Positions 9,742 through 22,965 of a stretch of 64,000 nt of DNA are shown in pieces. Every line of letters begins with the position of its first letter. Within the stretch, counting starts at the first letter, position 1. Under the pieces are notes generated by a model, which ran no database searches, was not told the origin of the DNA, and saw only the letters and a program-made list of their open reading frames with translations. Position numbers and translations under genes: made by a program. The stretch comes from Microstegium vimineum (lineage: Eukaryota; Streptophyta; Magnoliopsida; Poales; Poaceae), in the NCBI GenBank assembly GCA_022036555.1, contig CM039131.1:32390455-32454454 (forward strand). Direction: 5' to 3'.

Positions 9742-12700
9742 TCACATTCGTCTGCCTATCAATGCTTTGCCATCGTGTAGAGCATCTAAGATATCCTGAC
9801 ATGTAACATCAGCAACGTCTTGATTTTTTGAGCCCGATATTATTCCATCTCCCTCAGTTACAGAGGCGAGTGCAACTCCATCAAGAACATCAGATATAAG
9901 ATTGTCATCAACAGTTTCTTTGAGTTGATTCTTTGAAGTTGCACAAACTGCTTCAGCTTGATCAACAAAGAGATATTTTGATTCAGAAGAGCTGCAGATG
10001 TCTCTGTAGGTATCATACTTTGCAGCTCGTGTTTGGCCTCCTTCCAATATAGTTGACAGGGGGTGTAGAATTGAGATAGCACTATCTGCCCTCTCCAAGA
10101 CAGCCTTCAAATCCAAAAAATCTTTTACAGACTCTTGTTTCTTGAACTGCACAAGGGCAGCAGTGGAATCAATGGAGAAGACGGTTGTAACCGAACCTGA
10201 ACCAAATACTTTGCAGATGCAATCCTTAATTTCCTTTGGTCTAACCATAGACAGGAATCCCCAGATGACAACGGTGTTATCATACACAGCAGGAGGGAAC
10301 CTTTTCATATAACCTGGATCTGGTCTCTCCATGCCAGTGCTCAAATCAATCACTGTCCCACTGTTCCAGCTAGGGGACAAAAAATTGATGTGTTTCTGCA
10401 GCTTAGTGTTTGTTGCTAGGTTTTCCATAAGTGAGAACTGCTCAAATTTTATGTCAAGATAAGCGCACAACTGCGCAAAAATACATCCAGTCATGTATGC
10501 ATCATACCCAGCTTCATGCTTGGCACCTGAAATGAAGCAAGAAGACCTGCAGGATAGCATGGCAAACTGAGTACTGAGTCACCAAGTTAATTTGTGAACC
10601 AACTAGGTTCAATTAAATGGAAAGTTCATAGCAATGTTGTACATGCCAAACAAATTTTGTGCACGTGTGTAAAATGTTATCAAAAGCATGCAAGTGTGTC
10701 AAATATCAAGGATTCAGACAAAACTTACGTCGTTTCATCTCCTTCAACTTCAATTGTCACCGGAGAATGACTGGATGGCTTCTCAGCAGATGAATAAGAT
10801 GCAGGGCACAACAATGAGAAAGCTGAAGATAGTGATTTGCTTTTATGCTTCATCAGTTTCTGAACTGCTTGATTGACAGACATAAGATGCCTGGTATCTG
10901 CAATGTGTGGGAAAATTTTGTGGAAACTTAACGCAAATTCCTTGATAGATGATGGAAGAGGACCTACAAACTTGCTGTACACTTGTGCAATATCTGTTTG
11001 AACACAAGAAACAAAAGAAAATCTTAAGCAGCAAGAAAGTTAGTTAGAGAAATCAACAGTTCAATTGGTATCTATTGGTCCAAATTCACAGAACATCTGA
11101 GAAGAAATTTCCATGGCAGAAAATCATAAATTTTCAAATTTTGACTAGCAATATCTATAAAAATATATTATTTAAATATTGGTCGAAGTTAAGGAAAAAG
11201 GTCTGACTTGAGAGTTGAGACAAATGAATATGACTTATTTATGATCGGGAGTATCTGCACGCACATGAGAGAACTACCTAGGAAACAACTATGTCCAACA
11301 ATCAATTTCCTTTCTGATGAAAGAAGGTCGATGACATGGCGGATGCCTATTGCTGATTTAACTCTTTCTTCCCTGTTTTTTAGTAGATCTTCCTGCACAT
11401 CTTTCTGCATTGAAGTAGAAACACCTAATGCTTAGATTAATGGAATAACGATCATAAAAATAGTGATTTTCATAGATTGAGCCTCTTCAATTTAAAGATA
11501 AAAGGAAAGGACAAGTGCCAGTTCCAAATTTGGATTGCATCATTCAAAATCTGACCTCCAGCTTTTGCAATAGGTTTAATGCAGATAGAAATTTAATGAA
11601 TCATGCACCATTCCAAATAAAATAAACAAATTCTCTTACCATTAATAATATTCTGTCCTCATTAGTGTCTGAATAAACTACTTTCTTTTCAGATATGTCA
11701 TCCTCACCAAATGTACAGACAAAAACAAGATCCCTAAAGTTTTTTCTCAAAACCTGCATGGGAAAACATGCTATATGAGCAGAAACAGAAATAGTGTACC
11801 AAGAAGCATTATAAATTAGTAAAACATTGTGCAACAGAAAACACAATTAGTATGAAAATATCCTAAATCCAATTTCCAAAGATTGTAAATTCAACATGGC
11901 AGAGTTACTAGCAAAAATGACAACAGCCAAAAGTGTTGGACTTGGACAAGGACTATCTTAAGGATTAATGCATACCTTTGATGTTTTAGAAGTGAAAAGT
12001 ATCCATTCTCTTTAATGTTATAGTTAATTAAAAAAAAAAAGATATGTCTATGTACCTAAAGTGTCCCGACCTACATTCAGCACATGCTACATTGTACAGG
12101 TTATGAGAATTTGGCCATTGGTTACTGTAAGTGCTTTAGGACACAATAAATTGGACAAATTTAATAAAGTCTTCTTCTTTTTATTTATTGACATAAGCAC
12201 GTAAGTCTAACACACCAAATAAAGAATAAAAAGGAGGATCACATAAGAACACTATTCAGAATTCCTTAAATGATATAACTCAGGAAGGATTACAGTATCT
12301 TTTCACAAATTAGCTGCCCAGCTATAACTATATTCCAAGGTAAATACTATGTTCTACCTGTTGAATTAACTTCAATTGATGCGATGAGAATCCATTAAGC
12401 ATAATAGCTGGGCGCATTTTGAAGAAAACTGTCTGGAATTGTCCTGCACAACATTTAATGTTTCCTGACAAATGGTTATCAATCATTGGCTTGCTGACTA
12501 TCACATCACGCCATTCCTTGAAGTTCATTTTCATCCTTTCTGTGAAAAGAATATCAGAAGCACTTTTTAAAGGTATGTCTCTGTCCTCTTCAGAATTGGT
12601 GGAAGATGCAGCTGTTTGACCATGATACAACATATTAAATTTCTGTAGCGCCTCTTCCTCTTGTGCTTTGGATAGATAAGATACTCCTGAGATTAACCAA

Positions 12701-14124
12701 ATATTGTAAATGAACAAATGCTCCAGGAATAACATGCAAGGAGCATGGTCTTATCTCTAATGTACTGGACAATGAAACGATTAATGTGTGATAGGCACAT
12801 CTTTTAATCTCCATTGAGAGAGAAAAGGCATAAAGTAACAGCTTAGCAAATTATTATAGGTAAAAGAAAGCACCTTCATGGAAGCATGTGTTGAAATCAA
12901 ACTGGTACTTTGCTAGGAAGTCAATTGAAGTTGTCTGACAAAGAAATTCATGAAAGAACAATCAGTAGGGAGCTCCTTGCGAGGGAAGATATAGAAGTTA
13001 TGCCTGCAAAAAGAAAAAAGGATTCTTCAAAAAAAAAAAGGTTATATCCTGGAAAATAAGTAAACTGCAAAGCCGGTTAGCAAGTGATCAAGCAATCAAC
13101 AACTGGCGTTGAATTAGAAAGGGGTAATAAGCCAATAAATCAATCTACTGCAATGTGAAAACCATCACAACTAATATACTTAAAGAGGGCATGTTATTGT
13201 ATGAAAATCCAATCAAATTTTGACAAAATTTGTATTGCTCTCACGACTAACAAAGGAAAATTCGCATTTGCCTCTAGTGCCAGAGCAGCATGAGTGTGCA
13301 CCAAGGTAGAGAAAACTACCACACAGGTTCTGCAGAGTGGCTGTGCAACGTAGTTTAGCAATCAGAAGTTTCTGCAAGGTAAAACATATACATGATCCAT
13401 TTTTTTATCAGCAATTCCACATTTTCCTTAGGTTTCTCAGAACTCCATTTCTGTTGCTATCTAGTATGAGCTTATCACTGCAGAGCATTGCACGAAGCAC
13501 AGTAAGCCAAACAAATAATTGTTGTTTTCTCATACCTGCTAAAAAAAACTAACGTGGTTCTTCTCCTAAATATCACAACGAAACTTTCTACAGGAAATGA
13601 GGACAAAATGTTGCCTGCAGCACAAAAATGTGCTAGTCGCAACCCCTAAAACCCCGATAAGATATTCAGAATCCTCAGCTACTAGTGGTAGTGGGTTACT
13701 AGAACATGAAGGAGATTGGGGAAAGACAAAGAGGCACGCACGGATGGGCAACGAAGGCGGATTTGGCAGGGTCCCATCGGAAAGGGCAGACGCCGAGCTG
13801 TAGGACGGCGAACCGCTCCGCGGAGTCGCGGAGTTTGAGGTAGCGCACGTCGGCGCGGTCGAGCTCGAAGGTGTCTCGCCAGGGCGCGCTCGTGACGCCG
13901 CTCATCTCCAGGTCCAACCCCACGAATGCGGCCTCCCGCACGCGTCCCCGCAGCTTCTCCAGGGCCTCCGCCATGTTCCGCCGCGTCACCTGCTTCACCG
14001 CCACCCCGCTGCCGCCACCGCCACTGCCGTCGCCTCCGGGCGGCGGGGAGGATATCGCGCGGCAGAGTAGGATTCTGGGCGGCGGCCCCCGGAGGACGCG
14101 CCGGAGGCGGCCCTGCATCTGCAT
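9742..14124 (-). CDS. PARN: Poly(A)-specific ribonuclease, PARN type (AHG2-like), frameshifted in exon 2
   Basis: Seven exons: 14124-13742, 13003-12874, 12686-12358, 11753-11640, 11404-11278, 10993-10729, 10546-9742; about 717 residues once the frameshift is allowed for. PARN removes poly(A) tails as a DEDD-family 3'-exonuclease. The catalytic signatures are all present: LDLEMSG (Asp-x-Glu) near residue 70, GHSCFLD, and HEAGYDAYMTG with the His and last Asp. The N-terminus (MQMQGRLRRVLRGPPPR) looks like a mitochondrial presequence, consistent with Arabidopsis AHG2, which acts on mitochondrial mRNA poly(A) tails. Exon 2 is 130 bases where the reading phase of its neighbours and the conserved HEFLCQTTSIDFLAKY segment need 131; one base is missing near 12955. 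This may be a sequencing error or a real null allele. The other junctions are phase-consistent with GT-AG ends. Confidence 0.88.
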
Positions 14125-14606
14125 GGCCGCCGCCGTTGCTGGAGAGAGTGTGGAGCGGTGAAGGCACGCGGCGGTGGGTTGGGCTTGATTTGGTAGTCCT
14201 GCATGCTTACCATATGGCCCATCTTCTGGAGTCTAAACTTGGGCTCCATCTGAAGTTTAGACATTGTCGCAGCCCGGTTTTTTATTAGATTTTTTTATGA
14301 TTCCCTAAATAAATAGATTTTTATTATGAAAGGAAAAATAACGCGGAATAGGCAAAATCAAGCCGCCTGCAATTACATCCAACTTATTGAACATCTTGTG
14401 CACTAAAATCTGTATTTATTTTGAGATGGTTCGGTCACAAAGAACAGAAGCATCGGGAAGTTGCTGGTCAGGTAAACAAAACGACCGATCAAAACTCTGT
14501 GGAAGGGTGGATTTCTGATTGCACCGCTCCATTTTCTCCCCTTCCCAAAATGATGCAACCCGGAGTTGCGTTTCTCGCTTATTCCGCTGGCTCTTCTGCG
14601 CCATCT
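14125..14606. promoter_or_regulatory. Short intergenic: PARN 5' flank and IGPS 3' end
   Basis: Only 482 bases separate the IGPS stop from the PARN start, both on the minus strand. The PARN promoter and the IGPS 3' UTR/poly(A) region must lie within it. I did not see a convincing TATA box. Confidence 0.45.
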
Positions 14607-17600
14607 TTAGGTAGCACCAGCGTGCGAGATATCTTTGCCGAAAAGCCCAGCGATTGCTTTCCCGGGATCCTCCTGCTTGATGAGGGATTCCCCGACGAGA
14701 ACCTACAGTAGACACAACGGAGGAGTCAGATCAGTAAGAAGAGCAAGGAATGCTAAGTCGCCAGTTGAGCCTGGTGTCAGTTTACAGGTATCTCTGTCTC
14801 ATGGCTTACCGCCTTGGCCCCAGCATTTTGAACGAAGGAAATATCATCAGGAGTGAACAGCGCAGATTCTCCTACAACCTGAAACATAGAAAAGAATGTG
14901 AATGTTCGATGCAAGTACTACTTCCTGTTTAGATGACATTAACAATGCGACAACTGTCCCAATTGTAGCGAAGATGTCACAATTTACTAAGTAAACATAG
15001 TTGTAGAATATTAGCATTCCAATATTAGCATTGTAGTTCACGGACTCATTCTATCTGTTTGTATAAGAATCTGCACAACAAAGTATGATATGTGAAAGTG
15101 TGGTCTGTGAACAGATATAGTAAGATGCATAGCTCTGCACAGGTAACATGGAGAGCAAATAGTCGTAGCCAGAGACAGAGGAAGCATACTTTCTTTTTCT
15201 TTTCTTTTTTTCTTTTTTCTTTTTACATTTCACTAGACTCATGTCAAAGAAAATACTTACAATTACATCTTTTTGAGCTATAATTTGTCCTCGTTCACCC
15301 TCCAGAAGCTTTTTTGTGTTTGTAATATCAACTTCAAATGTCTCTGGAAAAGAAAATGTCATCAATGATTTATTCAACCTAATAATATGATATGGAGCAT
15401 TACAGTAGAATATAATGTCTATACTAATCTATTCCAACAGTGACCACATTATCATGTTATGTCTAGATTGACTGTAAATTCCCACCAATCACTAATTTAC
15501 CGTGCAATAGAATCTTCATAGTATGATGGCATTTGAGATGCAAAAGCCAATGGTTTAATACCCTGAATGAATCAACAAGCTTCCAGGTGATAAAATAGCG
15601 TATCAAGATTTAATAAAAACACGTACCAAGATTACGATTATTGATGCCGATGAGCTGTACACCATCAATCCCTAAAACACGGTCCATTTCCCTTTCGTCA
15701 TGAACCTTCAGTAACACAGTCCAGTTGAATCACTAAATCAAATGACTCGAAACTCGAGAGAAACAAGAGGTGGCTGTTGAAACAACATATAAAACATATA
15801 GCAAGAATAACTCAGCTAACCTCAACTAAAGCAGCCATCCCAAGTATTTTGCAAATTTTCAACATGTATTTGATATCGCGGTCAGGTAATACAGCAGCAA
15901 TTAGAAGGACAGCGTCTGCGCCCTTGGACCGTGCATAGTAAAGTTGCCAAGCATCAACAATGAACTCTTTGCACAGAAGGGGGCACTGCATTTAGTAATC
16001 CAGAATTTGAGCTATCCATGCACTTAAAGTACCCTGTCAGGCTATCATTGATTTCCCATATCAAATGTATGTATGTAATTTGGAGACAGCACCTGGACTC
16101 CAGCATTGCGAATAGCCTCCAAGTTGTTAAAACTTCCCTGATTACATATTAAAGGAAAACAAGTGTCTTCAGCATATATATAACTTATTGATGATAGAAA
16201 TGAGACAGAACTGCCCAAGGTGAAGAAACAAATGACCTGAAAGTATTTTTCATCTGTAAGAACACTAAGGCATGCTGCTCCGTTTTTCTCATATGCCTGA
16301 GCGATCTGAACCTGTTTATGTCCCAACAAGAATTATCAGACGGCAAGAGAAGCTGTTTGGTTTCAATCAAAACAACATCATGTATTGTCCATTCGGATTT
16401 CGGAATGTCAACCAGTAAAACCAATCACCATCACTAGGCATTGTTCAAAAGCAACATGAATCAGATGACTTCTACCCACTTATTTCTCAGTTTTTTTAGC
16501 AGGCCTGCAACATGTATGAGCCAACTTCAATACTTGGCTATTCCAATCTTTGCATCTCTCTGAAGGTTCATAGCACATGCGCGATGTAAAGGAATGGCGT
16601 CCTGGCATACGCAGGTTCCATTGTGCTATTAATTAGTAATTACTATTTGACTTATTCTGTCACTGTCAACGATCAGTTCAGTCAATAATAGCATATCAGG
16701 TTCAAATTAGTGCAGTTCCACAAATGAGTTCCCAGGACAAACCACAAGGATCAATTCGCATATATATATAACAAAGATATGATATACATAACAAGAAATG
16801 AAATGATTGGATTTTACTCCTGCCAAAATTTAGCCATACCCTAAACTCACCGGATCAAAATTCTCCCTGATAACACCCCGGCTTGGTGAAGCCTTCTTGA
16901 CCTCCGCAATCAGAGCAGGCAAACCAGTCCGATCATAGGACGCCTTGATCGCCCCAACGAAGTCTCTAGCGGGGGGTGCAGCCTCAAGCGGGCCCTTCAG
17001 CATGTACAGGGGCCTCCTCTCCTTCATCTGCCAGCACAAAAAAACTCACACCGCGTCAGCACGAAGCTTATCATCACCTCATTCTCGTCCACCATCCAGA
17101 CGTGCCTGCGAAACCTCGACGTCCTTGTTCCAGATGATCTTCTCGAGGATGTTCCGCGGCGTGTTCCCCTCGTTCTCGAGGCGGAACTGGAACGGACCCA
17201 CGTAGTGCACCGCGGGCCCCGTCACGGGCCGCCGCCGGATCCTTATCCCGTCGATGCCCGCGACCTCGGCGGCGCCCGCCACGGGGCTCCCGTTGCCCGC
17301 TTGCTCCGTGTCCGTGGTGGCCCCCGCGGCGTGCGAGCTCGTCGCCGTCGCGACCTCATCCACCTCGGCGTCCTGCACGACAAAGCGACACCCACCCGAA
17401 CCTCACAACTCAGAATTCGAGGCGAACCGAGATCGAGAGCGGTAATAGACACGGGGGATCGAGCGCGGAAAGCTGACCGTCTCCGCGCTGGTGCAGCGGA
17501 TAGGCGCGGGGCTCGGGCGGCCACCGGCGGCGTCCATGGAGGCCGCCGTGAGGGGGCGGCGCGCGGCTGTGACTGCAGTGGCGGTGACGGTGAGGGTTCC

Positions 17601-17681
17601 AGGGCAGCGGAGGTGCGAGAACCTTGCGACGGCAGCGAGGCCCGGCCGGGGAGGCGCGGATCCGATAGCCAGCGCTTCCAT
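14607..17681 (-). CDS. IGPS: Indole-3-glycerol-phosphate synthase, plastid
   Basis: Ten exons: 17681-17478, 17372-17106, 17027-16851, 16311-16237, 16137-16093, 15985-15821, 15705-15627, 15343-15261, 14878-14810, 14702-14607; 419 residues, all phases consistent. The enzyme closes the indole ring in tryptophan synthesis (CdRP to indole-3-glycerol phosphate). Recognisable TIM-barrel motifs: AEVKKASPSRGVI, LLCKEFIVDAWQ with the catalytic Lys, LVEVHDE, GINNRNL, and two GES segments. The first GES segment reads GESA, where I expect GESG. The first 70 or so residues are Ala/Arg/Ser/Thr-rich, as expected of a chloroplast transit peptide. I start at 17681; an in-frame ATG at 17696 is also possible. 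Intron 2 appears to use a GC donor (CAG|GCACGT); a GT 9 bases earlier would delete three residues (VSQ) that I expect to be conserved. Confidence 0.93.
15190..15227. repeat. Polypyrimidine microsatellite in IGPS intron
   Basis: Run of T and C (TTTCTTTTTC repeated) between exons 8 and 9 of IGPS. Confidence 0.7.
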
Positions 17682-18274
17682 TTGAGGCGCCCGCAATGCC
17701 CCGGAGAGCAGAGGTGGCCCGATGGGCTAATTGGATTGGGGTGGACGTTAGCCGTTGGGCGTCATACACTTGCGAGCCTTCACGCTGCTTTACCGGTGGC
17801 GTCTCTAGTCGTCCACGATACTAGCGGTGCGGTCTTGTTGTAGCAGCGCCTGCATCAGCTGGTGACTGGGGTAGAGAGGGAGCGTGAGTGCGTGACAACC
17901 GCGTCCATTACAAGCTTCTGAAACTGAGAACTGCAGCATAGCAAAGCGCAGAAAATTGACAAGAAACACATCCTGGGTGAAAACGAGAGAACTGTAAGGC
18001 AGGCAGACGGGGTTCTTGCCACGTTCCAAGCCAAAAGCTAGTAGTGATGTTTGCACTAACATTTCATAAGATAAACTAGAGTGCAGGCGCACAATTGGCA
18101 GTTTGGCACATACAGAATACTACGGAACGCCACCAGTGTTATGGATAGTATTCACTGATTGTACAAAAGCAAATGGCCGGCGACAGCACAGCAACAACAT
18201 TGCATAAAGGGATAGCACTAACAGCAGCATCCTTACAAAACGCCCCCTCGAGCATACTCGAGCAGCATCCCTGC
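17682..18274. other. IGPS 5' flank and POT1 3' flank
   Basis: About 590 bases upstream of the IGPS start and downstream of the POT1 stop. No further gene seen. The POT1 3' UTR should occupy the right-hand side. Confidence 0.5.
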
Positions 18275-21200
18275 TCAATCTCTGATCTCTGTGGCATAGA
18301 TTTGGTACTTTCTGCTGCCCCAGATATCATTTATGTCCAAATAGTATGATTTCAGCAAACACCATATCCAAGGTGGATTCCTGGTCAAGGGGGCACCTTC
18401 CTCGCTGTCTTCTGGTTCTGGGTTGCCCAGTAGCTTGTTCACCTTTTTTATTATCGCTTCTTCCGTCAGAAAACCACCGAAGAATTTGACCTGCCAAGGA
18501 TTCAGATGAACACATGATCACCTAAGGCCTTGTTTGGTTTCCATAAGTCAGGTGCCTTATAAGTCATGCATGATAGGGTTGAAATGCAAAAAAAGTGCGG
18601 TCTTATAAGTTTTAAGTTGGGGTGGAGCAACTTATGACTTATAAGTTAGGAAGTGTTTGGCAAAATAAGTCACTTTTTTTCACTTTTGGACTTATAAGTA
18701 GGTGACTTATTTGGAACCAAACAAGACCTCAGCTATGCTTTTAAGCATCGATAACCCTTTTCATCACCAACACTGATTTTTTTTCACTAGTGATGAATGT
18801 GGACACCTGGGATGGTCTGTAGACTGTAGACAAGGAAATCAAGCATAAGGGTTATATTTACTAATATATTACCATCTCATCCTTAGCGACGTACGCATGA
18901 ATTCTCGCTGTAGGATCCTCAAGAGTCAACCGCATACAATAGTTATCAGTCGATAGCCATTGGACTAAATCAGGTAGACATGGATATGCATATGCTTCCA
19001 CAACTCGGACCAAGGTTTTCAATTTGTGTGTCACCTAGCACAAAAAAAAGGAGATATTGAAGCTGGTTAGCTTTAGAGTCAGGGTTCAGAACACTAACGG
19101 TTCTGTATTAATTAGGGAAGCAAAATATATATTTTTCTCATGAAAAGGGAGATAAATCACTGGGATACAACTTAAAGTAGACATGCTCGCATGTTCTCAG
19201 GGGGTGTTGGATAGTACTAGACCAAATTGAAAACAGAAATAAAACTTATAAATAACTGTAGAAACATAGGAAAATAAATACCTCATCATGAGTTAAAGAT
19301 TCTATTAACGTTGAGTAACCTGCGTTCTTAAAATCTACACCTGACAGAATTGATAACAAATTGTCATGAGGCAAAGCCTTTGTGGGCAACAGATAGCAGC
19401 AAAAATGCATTACATCTTTATCAAGCGCTTCATCATCAATATAATACATGTAAACCAGCACTTTGATAAGATCATCATGTGCTTCATTTAGATCTCCATA
19501 TATACATACCACACGAGAAAAATACTAAGGTTTGTTTTTATGCACAACAACCTTCATATGCAAATAGAAGGGAGGAATGCTATATTATACACTTATTCAG
19601 GTAACAATGAAGATAAGGCCTGATGAACAAACTTAAATATTGCTACTTTAATCAATTAAATGCTGAATCAGAAGCTAAATTCATGATCTGAACAATGAAA
19701 CAGAATATGTTCATCAGTGATTCAGAGGAGCAATGCAAACTATCGGGCTATGCTCTATACCAGTAACATTAGAGGGGAACCTTCCCATCGGCAGGCGCTG
19801 AACTTTGTCGGCCTTGCGGCTGTCATACATCCTGGAGGTGTTCATGTAATTGGTAAAATTTGCTTATATAATGTTCAAAGAACACTAAAATTCATCAGAA
19901 AAGAAGATTACTTTACACGATCAACAACGCCACCATCTTCATGAGATAAAAGGCGAACTCTACTAGAGGCCTGAAAAATGCCTTTCCAAATGCCAAATTC
20001 TTGTATGCAAGTAATGTTACAGAACCTGGCCCAATAAATATCATTTTGCATGTGTAATACTTCCTTGATAAACCTGTTTGAATAAATCCTCAGAACAGTT
20101 CCGACACATGGCATTGTGCACAAAACCTCCCTCCTGGGTAGAGGTAGCGCTTCAAGTAGAGTGGGTGATTGCAATGCATCGGCATCCGAACTATATGTTC
20201 ACCAGTAAATAGCAGAGGCAAAAAAAAACAAGTAAGTTAAGTGAAAATAGTGATATGACTGACATCAGCAAATGTTTGTCCAAGACCAGACTTATTTTCT
20301 TTTCATTGACCATGCTTAAGTTCAGTGCACCATATAAAAACAACCAATAAAATTTAAAGGCTGCAATAGTATTTCAACACTAGAGCACCATCCTATATTG
20401 CATAGATGGTTTTCTTAGTTATTGCTGAAAATTTATTAGAAACAAGAAATAAGCATAGATAACCCTACATTGCCTGAAACTCAGCTGCAGGTGTATCAGT
20501 TCCATCCCAAACATAAAAAATCCATTTTCCGCTATCTTCGTGGACATGAACAACCTACAAGAAGGCAGAGAGAACTTTCGGAGCACTCCCTGTACCAAAA
20601 TGAGTCTTGAGTTTCAATATGATTGAATAAAGAATTAACCTTGCATACTAGATCAAAAGTAGAATCAGACTTTAAACTCCTTAACTGCAATTCAAGATCT
20701 TTCAGACCTGCAGTGCAAAGTAGTAAGATAGAAACAGATGTTACAAAAGTTGCTGGTAAAGCATTTTTAGGGACGTACTAGAAGTATTTCATGAATCTCT
20801 GCACGGAGACAAAGATAAACACAGAATACATGCTATAAGCCTATAATAAAAGGTATATATCCTAAAGCAAGAGAATAGCATATATCACTTGTAGGGAGAG
20901 CTGGTAGTTAAAAAGTAATATGAGTTCAATGCATAAAGTTAACAAAATAGGAACAATTGTAGACAACACAACTCAAACTGTTGTTGTGTTTGATTGAAAG
21001 TAGGCACAGACCGCCTTAACTAAGGGCTAAAATGAGATAATGCTAGTTCTGTTGTACTCATAATTTATAAAATAATTAACTCCTTTGGGTAAGAAGAGTT
21101 CATAAATAGAATGGCTGCAGTAAGCTATTTGGTCCTACATAAATTCAGGTGAATCATGCTAATTGGTGGGACCAAGAAATCAGAAACTGAATTAGCCTTT

Positions 21201-22965
21201 CAGCAGCACAAGTATGATAGTTAGGCTGGCTTCTCATTTGGATAAGAGCATGTTCACCACAATGATATTTCATTGAAACATAAAACTGGAGTGGAATGAG
21301 CACAATTAAGGCACCACTGAAAATATCATGCAGATGGGTGGACCAAATAAATCATCAAAAGTAATTATCGATTAGGAGTCACCTAGAGGATTATATGCAA
21401 GCCACGTTCTCATCTGGGTTGTAAGTTCTTTGTCATGTATGCTGCCATGATATTTCATAGAAGTCTGGTATGGGCTGCACTCAGCAGATACTTTCCTTTC
21501 AAATAGCGCGAATGAGGAAAACTTTTTGTTAAATGTAACAAAGAACTCCCCATGCAATGATATCTGCAGATCAAAGTAGGCATGAACTAGTGCTGTCACA
21601 TGTGTTATGCTTAAATAACCACGCATTAAAAGGTTTGTGGAAGTTTATAGCTCTGAGAATACCCAGTGAAAAATCATAATTAAACAGAGTTTTATGCTGT
21701 ACCATGACGTCATGGAGACAGATCACATCTCCACTTGACTTAACACAGGGCAATTGAGCAGTGTTGTCAGCAAAAAATGTTGCAGAGATTCCAGCCGTGC
21801 GTGATTGATCCACAATCCTCAACGTAAGAGCTAAATCTGCAAAAACTATAGCCATGACCAAGAGTTCTAGCATTGATTTGAGGATCAAAAGTGAGACTTT
21901 GCAATGAACACGACAACAGAGGATCCCTCTCAATGCATAATGCTTCATGCAAAAAGTTGCAAAAGAGGCGATCTAAGGACAAGCGGACAATTTAAAGCAT
22001 GTGTCCCCACACAATAAGCAAGCAGCATTTTGAGCCGAGAACTAATCCTAGTCAACACTATTGAACAATTCATTCCAAATATACGCTTCTCTAATTTCAC
22101 AGCGAAAAAATCACAACAGAACCCCCCACCAATTTCCCTGCCTCCGCAGCATTTGCGATCGAGAACAAACCGTAGGTGAACACTTTGTGAATCAGACTGA
22201 AGAAGGAAGCATACAGCCTGCGACAGCTTAAGAACAAACCGTCAACTCTCATCCTGCTAAAATCCGGACTAAACCCTAAGATGAGGCCAACTGCGAGTGA
22301 GCGGAAGGAGAGAAGGGGAGGGGCAGAGACTTGTGACTGAGGCTCACCCGTGCCACGGCTGCGGACGACTGCGCCAATCTCGGAGACGACGGCGAAGAGG
22401 CAGACCCGGACGCCAGGAGCCTTGAGGGCGTCGGCAATAGTCAGGTACGTGTACTGAGGCTCCTCGGCCACCGTGGCGGCGGAAGTAACCGCGTCTTCCT
22501 CGCTCAGCCTCTTTCCCCCGTCGCTGGTGCCTCCTCCATGGCCTCCATGTGCTGTTTGGTTCACCACAAAGGACGGGAACTTCCCGCCGCTATCTGTTGC
22601 AAAGCAATGGATACCGTCATTTGTTTTGTTCAGTGAAAAAAAAAGGCTACTGCATTATGGATAAGAATGCATTCGAAAGAACACACGCATCTGCCATCCT
22701 CTCCCCATGCCCATTGAAAATCCCAACCCACGGTTAGGGTTTAAGAAAAAGTGCTGAGGTCAAAGGGAGAGGAGTGGTGGGAGGAAGAGGGGATGGGATA
22801 GGATGCGCCATTCTCACCGTTGAAGCCGGGCCGGAGCCGGAGAGGAGAGGAGCAAAGAGGAGTGGTGGAGATGCGGCGCGTGAGAGTCGAGCGGTCGGAG
22901 CAAGACGCGGCGAGGGCAGGTGCTGCGGGATGCAGCGTCGCGAGTTGGGGAATGGAGACGGTCAC
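18275..22965 (-). CDS. POT1: Protection of telomeres 1 (POT1)-like telomere-binding protein
   Basis: Eleven exons: 22965-22818, 22593-22348, 21836-21703, 21563-21383, 20707-20640, 20554-20469, 20190-19912, 19831-19761, 19319-19282, 19034-18873, 18490-18275; 542 residues, every phase consistent. The first OB fold is clear: YTYLTIADALKAPGVRV, TLRIVDQSRTAGISATFFAD, SSGDVICLHDV, FFVTFNKKFSSFALF. The second ssDNA-binding OB region is seen in VHVHEDSGKWIFYVWDGTD and YDSRKADKVQRLPMG. The C-terminal part holds CMRLTLEDPTARIHAYV, VKFFGG and NDIWGSRKYQIYATEI. POT1 binds single-stranded telomere repeats. No in-frame ATG exists in the 22593-22348 exon; joining it to an upstream exon starting at 22965 solves this in phase. 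That exon is less certain than the rest. A longer competing frame at 18521-18327 is a shadow. Confidence 0.87.
18526..18728. mobile_element. MITE in the last POT1 intron
   Basis: Ends GGCCTTGTTTGGTTTCC and GGAACCAAACAAGACC are inverted repeats. The interior has several ACTTATAAGT motifs in both orientations. About 203 bp, non-coding. Looks hAT- or Tourist-like; a perfect target duplication is not visible. Confidence 0.6.

Noticed and set aside
13682..14167. Minus-strand 161-codon frame overlapping PARN exon 1
   Set aside because: Out of frame with the DEDD signature LDLEMSG; Arg/Pro-rich as expected for a shadow in GC-rich DNA.
17205..17843. Plus-strand 212-codon frame
   Set aside because: Lies opposite IGPS exons 1-2 and is explained by their high GC content.
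18327..18521. Minus-strand frame at the POT1 3' end
   Set aside because: The other frame continues with the POT1 C-terminal motif NDIWGSRKYQI and joins the preceding exon in phase.
19246..19524. Extension of POT1 exon 9 leftwards (VVCIYGDLNEAHDDL...)
   Set aside because: It would need a phase that the previous exon cannot give; the short exon 19319-19282 with a CAG acceptor fits in phase.
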